A stretch of 64,000 nucleotides of DNA, taken from Sciurus carolinensis. Its lineage: Eukaryota > Chordata > Mammalia > Rodentia > Sciuridae. Below, one piece after another: positions 1-12,249 of this stretch (the first letter of the stretch is position 1; every line of letters begins with the position of its first letter). Below the pieces are notes generated by a model, which searched no databases, was not told where the DNA came from, and saw nothing but the letters and a program-made list of their open reading frames with translations. Made by a program: the position numbers and the translations under genes. Where the stretch lies: assembly GCF_902686445.1 (NCBI RefSeq), contig NC_062217.1:172084598-172148597 (forward strand), in the 5' to 3' direction.

Positions 1-2079
1 CCACTAATGTAGCATTTATTTTTTAATTTCTCCTGGAAGGTAGAAAACGAACTATACCATGTGCAAATGTGCCTTCTAATTAAACCCCATGGCCTTTCTT
101 TATTCAGGAGCCATGGGGGCAAGGACCGACTGTTCCTTCTGTCCTCAGAAGCAGCCTAGCATGCTACACTGCTCCTCAACATAATTTGGAAACATTTTTA
201 TCTAAAGGTCCAAGAACACCAGGGACACTGAAAGTCCCTAGTCTAGCCAGCAACTGCCTCTCCTGCACCCCTGCTCCCCGTCCAACACGAGGGATCTGAG
301 TCAGCTTCTGTCCAGCAGAGTGAATGAACGGAACTCTTTGTGGGCAAGCAAGACGTTTCCCTAGAGGCCTGTGGCACGGCTTGGTCTGTCTTGGTTTAAG
401 AACATAGAGGGAAGCTTCATTTGTGCCAAGAGGCCACGCCTCATCTCTCAAGGCCCCTCCCCCAGCCACCCACCAGCCAGGAAGCTAAAGATCTCGGTGC
501 CTAAAGAGTTCCTGGGTCCGCTGGCGTGCACGTCCAGTTCACCCTCTAAGCCACAGTCTCTAAACAGTTAGCCTTTGGATGACACAAAGGATGTGCTCCA
601 ATTTTAAACTCAAAATAGTTATTGCAATTTTAAAATTAAGAAATGTCACACAAATGTATGCTTTTCTGGCTTCTTTTGAGAAGTAGGGAGATCCAACACT
701 CTGGGTCTGTCCTCTGATGGGGCAGTCCTAGCAGCCAGGGCTGGGTCATGGCTGTCCCTTGTGGATGGACTGCCAGGTCCTCACATCTCCCAGGCATGTC
801 CCCAGCACTGAGACCAAGAGCTGCCTCACATCTGGCCCAATTTGCTCCTTTCTCCTACAAGCCGACTCCATTGGGCATGGGAGTCTGCAGCCCCTGCCCC
901 TAGGCCTCTGGAATCCCTTGCTGCGTCCAGTCTCTATGGTGTGTGAGAAATTCAAGCCTCTCTGTGCAGTGTTGGACCATGTTAGTAAATGACCTAAAAG
1001 CCTAACTTGCTGCGTACTCTCAGGGACTTTCCCCACGCTGCCCAGGGTCCTGGTCCATCCGCTAGGACTCACAGCCACCCACCCGCCATTCCCTTGTTCC
1101 CGTACACCAACCTGCTAACACACCGATCCCTTAACATGGCATCTCTCCCTCCCGTCTCCTGTTTGGCATTTGTTGAAATGTTTTAATGACTTGAAGGCTG
1201 CCTCCGCCATCAACCACAGAACACGTGGACACTGGGAACCCTCCCTGCACCCTGTCACCACCCTCTGACAGCAGGCTCCACATGGACGGAAAGTTCCTCA
1301 GCCTGTCAGGAGGCCCTTCTGCAGACTGGCAAGTCACAAAGAGGCCAGAGAGTCAACGGACCTGAAAATGAAGCTTCCTTCTCTGCCCGGGACTCATTGC
1401 TGCGCTCAGATCTGAGGAGCTTGCGTGGGGAAATGGGGTCCCCGCGTGAGAGCCCACGTCCAGTGTCTAGCCAGTGTCTCTGGCCTCACCAAGGTGGTTG
1501 GTCCCCCGAGAGCAACTAAATGCTGCCACAGCCCCAGCACTTGTTCAAGGCACTGGGGAAATCAGGAAGAAAGTGATTCTGGGGGAACCACGAGTGAGAA
1601 GGAAGTTTCCACGGAACATAAGAAATACATCCTGTCTCTTACAGAAACGTTTTTCTGGCCAGGAATGTCCTTGATTCCTTTCCCTTCAAAAATGCCCAGG
1701 AGTCCAATTCATCTTGCGCTTGTTACCCGTCGTGCGGCATGTGGAGAGATGTGAGCTGGAAGGTGTGTCTCCAGAAAGGCCAGCACGACAGGCTTCCTTC
1801 TCCAGAACAAAGGCATTCGGTCATTGTCCCCCTGAGTGACTCCGTAACCCAAAGTTCTGGCCAGGAATTGAAAATGAAGGGGGAACGTGCCACATTGAGT
1901 TACCAAATGAGAATATGCTTATTTTTGCATCAAAAAATATCTGATGAATAGTGCGGATATCCAGCATTTTTATACCGTCAGTTTTGGGCTCAGTACGGAT
2001 TGCAATGCTGGAGTGAAAACAAACAAAACATCTAATTTACTTATTGGTACCCAAGAATCACTCTGAAAAATGATGGGTG
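1..2079. other. Intergenic, no gene recognised
   Basis: This is mixed-composition unique sequence. Open frames up to about 110 codons occur on both strands, overlap each other, and show no recognisable domain or splice structure. I see no clear interspersed repeat here. Confidence 0.6.
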
Positions 2080-2118
2080 TTTTCTCTTTTTCTTTTTCTT
2101 TTTCTTTTTTTTTTTTTT
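2080..2118 (+). repeat. Pyrimidine simple repeat (TTTTTC)n/poly-T
   Basis: Tandem TTTTTC units grade into a poly-T run. No tRNA-like or B1-like body is attached on either side, so it is called as simple sequence. Confidence 0.8.
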
Positions 2119-4020
2119 AAGAATGAAAAGAATAGGGTTTTAATGAGAAAAAATTGCTTTTTAGGTACAGCAAATAGAAAAATTTTAAATATTGACTTCA
2201 ACTTGTGTATTAGATCAACATTTTTCTAGAGTTTTTTCCCTGAAGATATATTTCCTTGAAAAAAAAATATAAACTATGCTGTGCTTTCCTTGCAAATAAA
2301 AATGCCCATAGTATAAGTTTTATCTACTGAAGTTATCAGAAACATTTGGGCTAAAAATGATTTATTTCCCTTTTGCATCTTCAGATCTGCTGGCTCTGGC
2401 TTCTCTGTTATATATCTGCTTTCAACAAATTGCTGGATCCTCTGGATAAGGAGTGCATGGTTGCTTCTGGAAAGAAAAATGCTTCTAAAACCAATGTAAA
2501 CGTCTAGCCTGACACCTCAACCACATTGCAAGGGAGCCCGGCCCCGGGACCTTACCCTTTAAGGGAAAGCGAATGGAACACAGGAGCTAAGTGGAATTGG
2601 ATCCAAGTCTCCCCTCGCCTGCTCTGCCACCTTTAATCCACTGCTGCTTGATGTAAATTAGAATCAGCTTGCTGCAGGAGGCCTCTGTGGAAGCTAGACA
2701 ATAGGTGTCCACATGGGAAATGAAAATGAGCATATTGGCCCAGATTATCTCTCTTGTCACTTTGAGCTGTGAGATTCCTTGACTTTCTGGCTATTTTCCT
2801 AATATCCTTACAATTTGAAAGAAATCCATCTACCTTCCCTGGTACGGGAACTCGTTTGCTGAGCATTTCACTAATTGAGCTTCTTTAAGTAAAAAGGTGT
2901 CGCCTACCTTCCGGGGGGAGTTTATGATGCTCTTGCTTTTCATGTTTCCCTCCTTTTAACTAATGACGTGTTTTCATGGAGGTTTCCTGGTCTCTTATAG
3001 AAGTAGATTATAAAATACGAAGTCTTAAGGAGAACTGTATTTTGTGATTGTATTATGTGATTTACCAACTTCTGGGGAGTAATGCAGGAGAAAATGATTA
3101 CTTTCCCTGTGGGGCCAAAGTCACTCTAAGGGGAGGCAAGAGGTCTCCCCTCAGGGAGTCAGGTGTGGTCTGGCCCACGCTGTGGGCTGTGATTGGCCAA
3201 GGTGGGGGACACTGCCTTGCTGAGCCTTCCTCACATCATGTTTGGATTCCTAAATGGCTTCCACCATGTCAGGGAATAGAAAATTCTAGCTCAAGTTCAA
3301 CAAGTGAAGTTGCCCTGGGGAGGTGGGGTCTGTGCAGTGCCCACCCTGGCCAGCTCCCCCTCTTCCCTTCTGGGTGCCGGGAGCAGTCCTCTCACCTCAG
3401 CTGGCTGCCTCGTGTTGGGAGTGTCCAGGGCGCCCGCCCCTCGCATGCCTGAGGGTCCTGGAAGGTGGAGTGAGGCAGCTCCTGGAGAACGCAGGGCCCG
3501 AGCTCGGCGCTGGTGAGTGCGCCACGTGCATCACCCTGGGGCTGCAGGAAGGCCACTCGGGACCCCCGTTGAGAGCCTCGGTCTCTCTCAGATCCTGCAA
3601 GGAAGTCTGTGCAGGGCTTCCAGCCGCCACCCGGTGTCAGCACCACCTTGAGGACCTCTACCTACAGTGTCACAGGCCTTCCAAGAGGGCTGTTTATCCG
3701 TCACATTTTAGGTCTAATAATAACATTAATGATTATTCAAGGCGATAAAGGTAATCAGAAACGAACTGATTGCTGGCGATGTCAGGAAGGAGTTGTCAAG
3801 GTTGGGGCAGGCATGAGGTCACCCTGCTCAGGGGACTCGGCACCAGAAACCACTGAACCGACAAGGGCCTGAGGATGGGGAGAATGAGGGCGGGAGGGTC
3901 CAGAGACCCCTCTGTCCTCAGCCGGCTGGAAGGCATCGAGACTTGGTTAGCTCTTAGGACCAGGAGGTCCTGAGAAGATGCAGATCCTCTTGTATCTTTC
4001 TAGTGACCTGCATCTGCTTC
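2119..4020. other. Intergenic, no gene recognised
   Basis: The stretch is AT-rich to about 3,080 and more GC-rich after that. The overlapping frames at 3,048-3,872 reach at most 141 codons, lie in all frames and lack domain similarity. A small AT-rich patch at 3,706-3,775 has several TAAT-type motifs, which alone is not enough to call regulatory DNA. Confidence 0.55.
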
Positions 4021-4024
4021 ATTA

Positions 4025-4165
4025 ATCCATGCACTCATTCACTCCACCTAACCAGACCTCTAGCACGCTCGAGGGCCACACCATGTGCTGGGATGAGGTA
4101 GAAAGAGGACCTAGCTGCTCCCTGTCCTGGGGGGCAGCACTGGTCTCCGCAGGGAGGCTGTCTAT
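4025..4165 (-). repeat. L2-like LINE 3'-end fragment
   Basis: The order of blocks fits the reverse complement of an L2 3' end: a 'cactcattcactc' start, a 'gcacgctcgagggccac' region, then 'ccctgtcctgggggg' and 'gggaggctgtct'. It is strongly diverged, so the call is tentative. Confidence 0.45.
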
Positions 4166-5549
4166 TGCACAGTAATTACCACAGAAACACACAGACACAA
4201 ACTGCAGGAAAGGTGGTCGAGGACAGGACAGGTGTGGGAGAGCAGCAGGACTGTGCTCTGAGGGGTTTCGGGACGCCTGCTCTGGGGAGTGACTTGTAAC
4301 TGGAAACCTGAAGAATGAGTCTCGGTCGGAGGTGAACGAGGGGCAGAATGCTCCAGGCCGGGCGCTCGGAGTGGTGGATGTGAGGGGCTTCTCAAGGAGG
4401 TGGCAAGTGGCCAGTGTGTCTGTGGCCTGGAAAGTGGGTAAGCCAAGCTGCTGAGGACATCAGAGGAGTGGCCACAGCCAGCCAGGGTGGGCCTCGTGGT
4501 AATGGCAGGGTTTGTGTAAAGAGAAGCAACTTAAAAACCTCAAGGAGGAGAATGAAGTGGTCAGAATTGCAGGTTGGAAAAAACCAGTGGCCTTAGGAAA
4601 GCTAAGTCAAAGGCGCAGGAGGCGAGCAGGGGCCAGACAGGAGGCCAGAGAGGTGACGGTGGTGTGCAGCAGAGTCTGAAGCCATCTGTTGTTATTGTCA
4701 CTTAGTCCAACCCTGGGTGCCAGGAGCACGGAAGGGCATCAGGGCGGCCTCAGAGCTGACTGCACCCAGGTCAGAACGGCCTGAAGCCCCCTTCTGGACT
4801 AGAGGCGTCTCCTGCTGAACCTGGGGAAGCCAGAGACACGCTGAGGCCTTGGGATGAACGTGGCCTTCCTGCCCCAGCACATCCCTCCAGTCCTGTTCCA
4901 ACTGTTGGCTAAACCAGCAGGAGGGGGCAGCTCAGCTCTTCGGTGTCCACAGCAAGGCCAGTGGGCAGAGCCCTGATGTGAGAACAGAGCTCGACTGTTA
5001 CCCAGATGGCCTGTCCTTCAGAAACTCACTCCTGCATCTCAGCAGGGCGATTTAGCACGAAGGGTCATTAAGCAGGTATTATAGACCTGGAGAGGCAGCG
5101 CGTAAACACGGAGCTTGGGAATCCACAGGAATAAGAGGAAAATTATCAGAGCCTAGCAGCTTGGAGGAGGGTCCCTCTGGGACTGGGACTGGATATTTAA
5201 GGGGCAGGTACTGCTGCAGTGGGTGACCTGAGGGGACATGAGGGGATGATTCTATACACGTGGCAAGAACTGCACCCTGGGACCAGCTGCTTCTCCTGAG
5301 ACAAAGTGACACTGAGGGAGCAGAAACAGAGTCCTGTCTCTATCTCCAGCCTCACCTCTCCAGCTGGTGAATTCTGTAGGCACCTTCTGACAGGGAGCAG
5401 CACCTGACAGGGAGCAGAGGGCAGAACTGATGTGGGATTTGCAGTCTCAACCTCAGCAGGAGCAGAGGGTGGTGTGGCTGAGAAACAAGAGCTCAATTCC
5501 TGGCAGAGTCCCAGGCTCAAATTATAACGCATTTCCATTGTTTTACAAA
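4166..5549. other. Intergenic, no gene recognised
   Basis: This is GC-moderate unique-looking DNA with short overlapping frames. The segment to about 4,600 may be more of an old repeat, but I cannot name it. Confidence 0.5.
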
Positions 5550-5617
5550 TATTTATGTATATTTGAAATATATTGCATATATGTGTATATGTACATATAT
5601 ATGTATATATATATATG
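5550..5617. repeat. AT-rich (TA/ATGT)n microsatellite
   Basis: Alternating TA runs with interspersed GT and TGTA units. The tyrosine-rich reading frames across this site on both strands are products of the repeat. Confidence 0.8.
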
Positions 5618-6185
5618 TCTGCAATGGTACATACATTCTCATATAATTTTAATAAAATACTACTTTTCTTCATTTCCTAGTTAATCTATCTGCCTCCAGG
5701 AGAAGGTTAAGTATGCAGCTATAAAAGAACTCATAACTACAAAAAGGCAAGGAACCCAGTTAAAATATTGAGCAACACATCAGAACAGACATTTCTCCAA
5801 AGAAGATAAACAGTTAAGAGCTTAAGAAAAGACCCTCAACATGTCCAGGGATGTCACTAGGGAAAGGTAAATGGAAGCTGTTCCCCCTGAGATCAGAAGG
5901 ACCCATGGTAACACGTGGGCCAGGATGTGGAGAAAGGGGAGGGCTTGTACACTGGAGGGGCAGCTGCTCTGGAAACTTCAGATGCCTCAGCGGCTTGCCA
6001 TGCGCTCGGCGGTACCGCTGTAGGTTAACATCCAGAGACATGGACGTGTATGTCCACACAACCCCACCAGGTGTCTGCTGTCTCCACCACAGACTCGCAG
6101 AGCTATCTGCCGTGTGTCACAGGTGGACTGTCCCACAGGACCCTGCCTTTCAGCCCCAGGCACTGTTCCTATGTCCTAGTTCTGA

Positions 6186-7130
6186 GAGGGAAAAATCCTT
6201 TCAATTTTCACATATTGGAAAATGTCTTTATTTTGTTTTCTTTTTCGGGTAATATTTTTGCTGGGTATAAAATTCTGCATTGACAATTTATTTTTCTTCC
6301 GATGCTTTAAAAATATCATTCTGTTATCTTTTACTCCATCAATGCTGATGAGAAGCCAACTGCCCTTGGCAGTATGGTTTTCCTACATGTAATTTATCAT
6401 TTTTTCTGTGGTTGATTTCAGGGTTTTCTCTTTATTTTTGACTTTCTGAAATTCAACTGTGATGTAGTTAGGTAATTTTTTGTATGTATCCTGATGCACG
6501 TGGGCTGATCCTCTTGGATCTGCAGGTTTAAGGTTTTGCCAGTATTAGAAAATTTCAGCCTTTATTTCTTCAAATATTTTCCCTCTATTCTCTCTTTTCT
6601 TTGCCTGCAGTTACATCTATTAGATGGATGATTTCATTCCAAATATCACAGAGATCTTTGGAATTTTTTTGTGTTATTCTCCATCTTGGATAATTTCTCT
6701 TAATATGTCTTCAGTTTTGTTGGCTTTTTTTTTTTCTGTTGTCTCAAATCGGCTGTCTCCAAGCCCATCTTGCAGACTTTATATTTCATTTTGTATTTCA
6801 GAAATGGTTCTCGATTCTCAAATGACTTTTTAAGTCTTCTCTCTCTCTCTGAAGATTCCTATCAGTTCATTCATAATGCTATATTTTCCTTGAAGTCCTA
6901 GGACACATTTATATTAATCACTTCTCAACTCTTCTATACTAATTCCAACATCTGGCTCACTTGAGGGAGTCAGTGTCTATTGCTTCTCTCTCCTTTTGAC
7001 AGTAGGTCATACTTTCCTGCTCCTTCCCATGTATAGCAATTTCTTATCCTATGCTAAAAAGCACTGTGAATGATTCAGTGCAGAGACAACTCTGGATTCT
7101 GTTTTGTTTCTGTGAAGACTGTTTTTCCTA
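6186..7130 (-). repeat. Ancient L1 (L1M-type) fragment, minus orientation
   Basis: The T-rich plus strand carries blocks typical of reverse-complemented old L1 3' sequence: 'tttttgctgggtataaaattctg' is followed by 'gctgatgagaagccaact', 'tttcttcaaatattttccctct' and 'cagttacatctattaga'. No intact frame remains. Confidence 0.7.
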
Positions 7131-7269
7131 GCATGAAATAAACTTGACTGAATTAAACTCCAGACCGACTTCCCTGGGTTGGGCTGCAGCTAAAATCTCC
7201 ACTCATCCCTTTCTGCCTTCGGTCAGTTGCTTCCTGCCATGTCTCCTGTGGTCTTTCCCATGCAAGTCC

Positions 7270-7679
7270 TGTTAGTCAGTTTTCCTTGTCGTGACCAATA
7301 CATGAGGAAAACAATTTAGAGGAGGAAAGATTTATTTTGGGTCTTGGTTTCAGAGGTTTCAGTCCGTGGTCAGCTGGCTCCATCGTTATGTTCCTGAGGT
7401 GAGGCAGAGCACCAAGGCGAAAGGGCATGGTGGAGGAAAGCTGCTCAGCTCATGGTAGCCAAGGAGCAGGCAGAGCGAGGAAGAGGCCGCTCCCAGCGAA
7501 CCACTCCCCCAGGCACCACCTCCTGGAGCTTCCACCACCTCCCCGCTGTCCATTCAGCCACGTGGATTAACTCTTTGATGAGGTTGGACCCAAACGCCCC
7601 AACTCTGAACATTGCTGCATTCCAAACCAAGTCTTCAGCACACGAGCCTTGGGGTACACACCAGATGCAGACGATAGCA
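7270..7679 (-). mobile_element. MaLR-type LTR (rodent), minus orientation
   Basis: The stretch begins with TGTTAGTCAG and continues with 'gaggaggaaagatttatttt', 'ggtttcagaggtttcagtcc' and 'gaggtgaggcagagca'. It ends near 'acgatagca'. The same family, in the opposite orientation, is at 16,054 and 51,868. No internal retroviral sequence is attached, so it is a solo LTR. Confidence 0.75.
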
Positions 7680-8022
7680 CACGTGCACTTCAGTGTGAAC
7701 TGAGAATGTGAGTGGAGCTCATATCAGCTCTCAGGCTGCCTCCCTCCACAGCGACCTCCTTTCCAGGATGGCCTCCTCTTTGTACTTTCCAGCCATTCTG
7801 GCAAGCCCAAATTCTATCCTTTGAGTATTTAAAGCAGCAAGTCTGGATTAGTGCTTCATTTCTTCCTTCCCACACATTAACCTGTGGGTGTTTTCAAGCA
7901 AAAGTTTGCATAAATGTAATTCTCACCAAATGTACTTTTATTTCAAGGAGCATCCCTCTCCAATTTCTGCCTTCATTTGGTCACTTTCTAGTATATTCAG
8001 AGTTGTTTAAGAAGCATTTTGA

Positions 8023-8090
8023 AGGGGCTAGTAATGTAGTGAGTTTGTAAAGCACTTACTCAATGTCCTGGTTTCAATCCCTAGCACCAC
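8023..8090 (+). mobile_element. Degenerate ID SINE
   Basis: A tRNA-derived body can be followed from 'gggctagtaatgtagtg' through 'aaagcacttactcaatgtcctgg' to 'caatccctagcacca'. The A box is eroded and the B box partly kept. Its A-rich tail has turned into the purine repeat that follows. Confidence 0.65.
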
Positions 8091-8186
8091 AAAGAAAGAG
8101 AGGACAGAGGAAAAGAAGGAAGGAGGGAATCAACGAAGGGAGGAAGGGAGAGAGGGAGGGAGGTATGGAGGAAGGAAGGAAGAGGT
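8091..8186 (+). repeat. Purine-rich (GGAA/GGGA)n microsatellite
   Basis: Nearly uninterrupted G/A sequence with GAAG, GGGA and GGAA units starts where the ID body ends. It is best explained as expansion of the SINE tail. Confidence 0.8.
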
Positions 8187-8239
8187 TTAGCATCTGTTCT
8201 GGGAGGATGGATTTATCTAAAACAGTCTACACTGTTATT

Positions 8240-9130
8240 AGGAACAGAGCTCTTGGCTCATAATTTTTGTTTAAATTTAAATTGTTGGAAGATAGTCTTC
8301 TAAAAAAGATTGCCCTAACTTATATTCTGACCACCAGTGGTTGGGTTTTAGTTTTCATACTTAGGTTAGCACTGGCTATTGTTAAATTTTTTAACAATCA
8401 GGTAGATGGAGAAAATAGTATGCTATTATATTTATTTGCATTTCTTTAACTATGCATAAGATTTTCTTAGGCTAATTATTCAGTAGGTTTTCTTTGCCAT
8501 AAAATGCATGGCTATTTACACGGCTTGATTTCCTATTGAGCTATTTGTTTTGCTTTCATTTATTTTATGAGCTCTCTGCAGATTAAAGAATTTAGTCCTT
8601 TACCTGCCATGCAGGTCACAAATATTTCTTCCAGGTTTGCCTGTTGCCTTTGACTTAATACTTAAGATATTTTTCCATGTTGAAAATTTAATTTTATAAG
8701 TAATTTTATAAGTAATAAAATTCCCAATTTTCTTTTATGTGTTCCATGATGTGCTTAAAAGACTTTCCATGTTGCAAGGTTCTAAATAAATTCATGTGCA
8801 GATTTTTTTGGTTTTTTTTTAGGATTTATTTTATTTCATTCTATTTTTATTTTATTATGCTTTATTTCTCAGTCTGCCTAGAATTGCGATTTAATACCTA
8901 ATTAGATCTGTTTTTTTTTTTCCCTCTCTAAAGGCCAGTCTATAATTTTCTTATTTATTTTAACAGATAGTCCTACTTTCCCCTATTTATTTGACATGCT
9001 TATCTCTATTATATTATAAATTATCTTCCAAGTTGGACTCTTTCGGTTGCTGCTCTGGTTCTCTGTGCTACAAACCATTTTCATCACTGGGGCTTCGTCT
9101 AACATGTTAATATCTACGGGGACTGGTCTC
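8240..9130 (-). repeat. L1 3'-region fragment, minus orientation
   Basis: AT-rich sequence carries blocks of reverse-complemented L1 ORF2 end: 'catttctttaactatgca', 'cctattgagctatttgttttg', 'gagctctctgcagattaaag', 'caaatatttcttccaggtttgcctgttgcc'. It is frame-broken throughout. Confidence 0.7.
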
Positions 9131-9909
9131 AATGAGCAATTGCTTTAAACAGATGACATGCCAGTCCACTTCTGTGAGTATTTTCTCCTGTTTTGATTGA
9201 CCAAGGGCACAGAGTGGCCCAGCTGCAGCAAGTGCCGGCTGCCTGCTGACCATGCTCAGGTGGCAGTAGAGCCCGCCTCCCTCCTGTCTCAGCGACAGAT
9301 GTCGCCCGGAGAGACCTGTCTTGTGAGCAGCGATGACAGTTCGGGTAGAGGAACATTGCTTTGGAATACCCAGGCAAGCACCACCTTTTCTGTATAGTGT
9401 CAATTACATGCCCCACGTCAACATTTTATTAGAACAAAAGCAATTCTAATATAAAGTAAAAAGATCTATGGAACACGCTGTGGTTATAATAAATGATCAT
9501 TATCAAACTTCTATTGAAAATAATGGAATGTGACAGTGATAAATTTATTCACTAAGTAAATACTACACATGTTCTACCAACTGATATGTCAAACCAAAAT
9601 GTGCTAGAAATTAGAATCATAGAGTCAAACGCATTTTAAGATTACAGACTTGTAAGCAACACGGACCTGTGCATGCTCTTAGGAGACCTCATTTCGTTCG
9701 ACACAAGATGTTTTCTGACATTTACTCGGATGCAGAGGCACTCACTCTGGAGAGTACAACTTGGAGGCTGGGAAGGACCCAGCTCCATTAGGTATAAACA
9801 TTCACAAAATTTAAATCTTTAAGTGAAATCTCCTTCTTGGTTGAATGCGTTAAATCATGAAAGCTAACCAAATTAGAGATCAAACAAAATCAATGAGAGT
9901 ACGTATTTA
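9131..9909. other. Intergenic, no gene recognised
   Basis: A GC-moderate stretch to about 9,400 is followed by AT-rich unique sequence. I found no repeat or gene. Confidence 0.5.
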
Positions 9910-9986
9910 GGGTCAGGGATGTGGCCAGTGCTGGAGTGCTCGTCCAGCATGCATAAGGCCCTGTGTTGTGTTCCCAGTACTGGGGG
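9910..9986 (+). mobile_element. ID SINE (diverged)
   Basis: A tRNA-like body reads 'ggtcagggatgtggcc', 'ggagtgctcgtccagcatgc', 'aaggccctgtgttgtgttcc' and 'cagtactgggggaaa'. It has several substitutions in both Pol III boxes. Confidence 0.75.
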
Positions 9987-11958
9987 AAAGCACAGATTTA
10001 AAGCCATGGAGGAAAAGGAACCATTTTTCCTGTTGATATTTAATATTTTAAATTTACCTTCAAACCTACCCTCAAGAGAAAATAAGTCAGGGTTTCAACA
10101 CCAGCAAATAACAAGCAATAAACCTATCCACTCCTGCAAAGGTGACAGTTGATTGAGATCCTGTAAAATGGAAAACTGAAATGCCAAGCAAAAGACATAT
10201 GTACTTTAAAACCCTGTGTGCTCACGTGGACTTATGCACGTACAGGTGTATATTTATGTCTATATATGTGTTTGCATACATATGCATATGTTTATAAATA
10301 GAAGCGTGCATATTTTAAGTTTTACCAAATGGCACTTCATATTTTATTTTATTTTATTCACTAAAAGGTGCATTAACTGGCATTTTAAAATAGCATTTAC
10401 TGTAATTTTGTCAACATGCTAATGCTGCTGACATACAGCTTACTGGCCCAGAGAACATTTGATAGTGGTAGATAATTCTTAAATATACATTTATTTCTCT
10501 ATTTTTTAAAGCACTTAAAGAACAGAATTAAAATGATCTCCTCATTAACTTTTAAATACTAACATATGAAGAGACTACTTCTAGCTGTTTCCTGTAAATA
10601 CGGATTCAGACAACTCTGTAAAAGTGTTTATTTATCCCTTTATCCTTCACAAAACGAATCCAACATCTCTGAAAGGTGTCGGTTCGCAGGAGCGGTCTGT
10701 TCACCCAAATAAAATAAATGCCAACGAGGCCAGGATTCACGTTTTAAGTAGGAACCAGACGAAGTCACTGACCTGGACGCTAAAAAGAATGTGCAGCGCA
10801 GAGGCCCCACCCCAAGCCCGGCCGCCTGCACCGGTTTCCAGGCAGAGGGAAGCAGGGAGGAGAGGAGAGGGGAGCCGGATGGGTGCAGACGGAGCCACTT
10901 GCCAGCCTTCCGGTTGTCGGAATGGCCCGTCAAGAAATGGGAGTTGCTGTCGGCTGTTGGAGAACGGGAGCTGGTGTCCAGGAAGCACTCATCGTGGCCC
11001 TTGGAATGGGCAGCAGGAGCCCAAATGCCGGGCTCAGTAAAAACCCCCAGATGTGATGGGCAGAGATTCTAGAATGGGCGGCATCCCATCTTGGGTCCTA
11101 TCAGGCTGTGGCCTTGAAGGTCAGACTCCGGTCTTCCCCACCGGTAGAAGAAGGAGCACATGGCAGCACACTGTGGGTCTCACCTCTTCCCGTCAGAGCA
11201 TTACTCATAAAACACGAGGAAAACCAGGTGCCAACCACAGGGCGTTTGCATCACCCCATGGGCCATGTAATTATGATGCATTCTAATCCCCCTAGGTGCA
11301 TCTACTACTAAGCTGAGTGATAAGGAGACACCAACTGTCCCAGAATGTGAAGGCACGTCCAGAGCCAATGCCTATGAGGCTGTATCTTGCTTTGGAACTT
11401 GAGGCCAATGCAGCGCATCCCCTAAGGGCACTGTCTCTGGGACACCTAGCAAGTGCTGCTCTGGTCCTTGGGTGGGTGGCTTAAGTATTCCTGCCTGGGG
11501 GGCGTCAAGTTCAAAAGCCAGCAGAGAGGCTGGTGCTCATGTGAGGTTTTCATGGGACCAGGGCCACCATGGTGGAGAGGGGCGGAGGAGCGGTCAGTGG
11601 GAGGAAGCCTTCAGGGAAGCCTAGGAGCCACTCAGGGAAAGCGACCAGGACCACTAGCAACCTGGCTGGACCTGCCTCCTGTCTTCCCGGCCGGTGTTGC
11701 AAAGGAGCCTCACCCCCCATGACATGCCTGGGCTGCTTATTTTAATTCTTGCTTTTGATTAAACGTTGATCATAAGGCCTCATGATGCTTCACAGAATGA
11801 GAAACCGGCCATTGCTCCTGGAACTTTTTATGACCCTCCTTTGCAGAGGAATTGATCGGACAGCAGTTTACTCGCTGGGGAGATGGTGACTTGTGGTGCC
11901 ACGGCCTCGGCCTCCTGAGCTCCGAGAGGCTGTGATTTAGTGCAGCTCCGCTGGATGT
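9987..11958. other. Intergenic, no gene recognised
   Basis: The sequence is AT-rich to about 10,640, then more GC-rich. Open frames at 10,624-11,722 overlap on both strands and have no domain. The stretch at 11,240-11,290 (gtttgcatcacc, gtaattatgatgcattc) has POU/homeobox-like motifs but nothing more. Confidence 0.5.
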
Positions 11959-12249
11959 ATCCAGCCCCCAGCGTCCTGCCTCATCCAGAAAATAGGAGAC
12001 AGGGTGCATCCAGCCCCCAGCGTCCTGCCTTATCCAGAAAATAGGAGACAGGGCAGCATCCAGCCCCCAGCGTCCTGCCTCATCCAGAAAATAGGAGACA
12101 GGGTGCATCCAGCCCCCAGTGTCCTGCCTCATCCAGAAAATAGGAGACAGGGTGCATCCAGCCCCCAGTGTCCTGCCTCATCCAGATAATAGGAGACAGG
12201 GTGCATCCAGCCCCCATCGTCCTGCCTCATCCAGAAAGTGGAAGACAGG
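11959..12249. repeat. Minisatellite, 49-bp unit, about 6 copies
   Basis: Copies begin at about 11959, 12008, 12058, 12107, 12156 and 12205. The period is 49, with one 50-base step caused by an extra base in the third junction (gggcagc for gggtgc). The first five copies are nearly identical (C/T at one site; one aaaat to ataat change). The last is more diverged (cccatcg, aaagtgg), which suggests growth from within the array. Confidence 0.93.

Noticed and set aside
5197..5684. Tyrosine-rich frames on both strands
   Set aside because: They are translations of the AT microsatellite and its flanks.
11770..12132. Repeat protein encoded by the minisatellite (minus strand)
   Set aside because: The 49-bp period is not a multiple of three, so units are read in changing frames; the apparent peptide repeat is a by-product.
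11959..12249. CRISPR-like array
   Set aside because: Units are contiguous 49-bp copies with no variable spacers, in mammalian DNA; it is a minisatellite.
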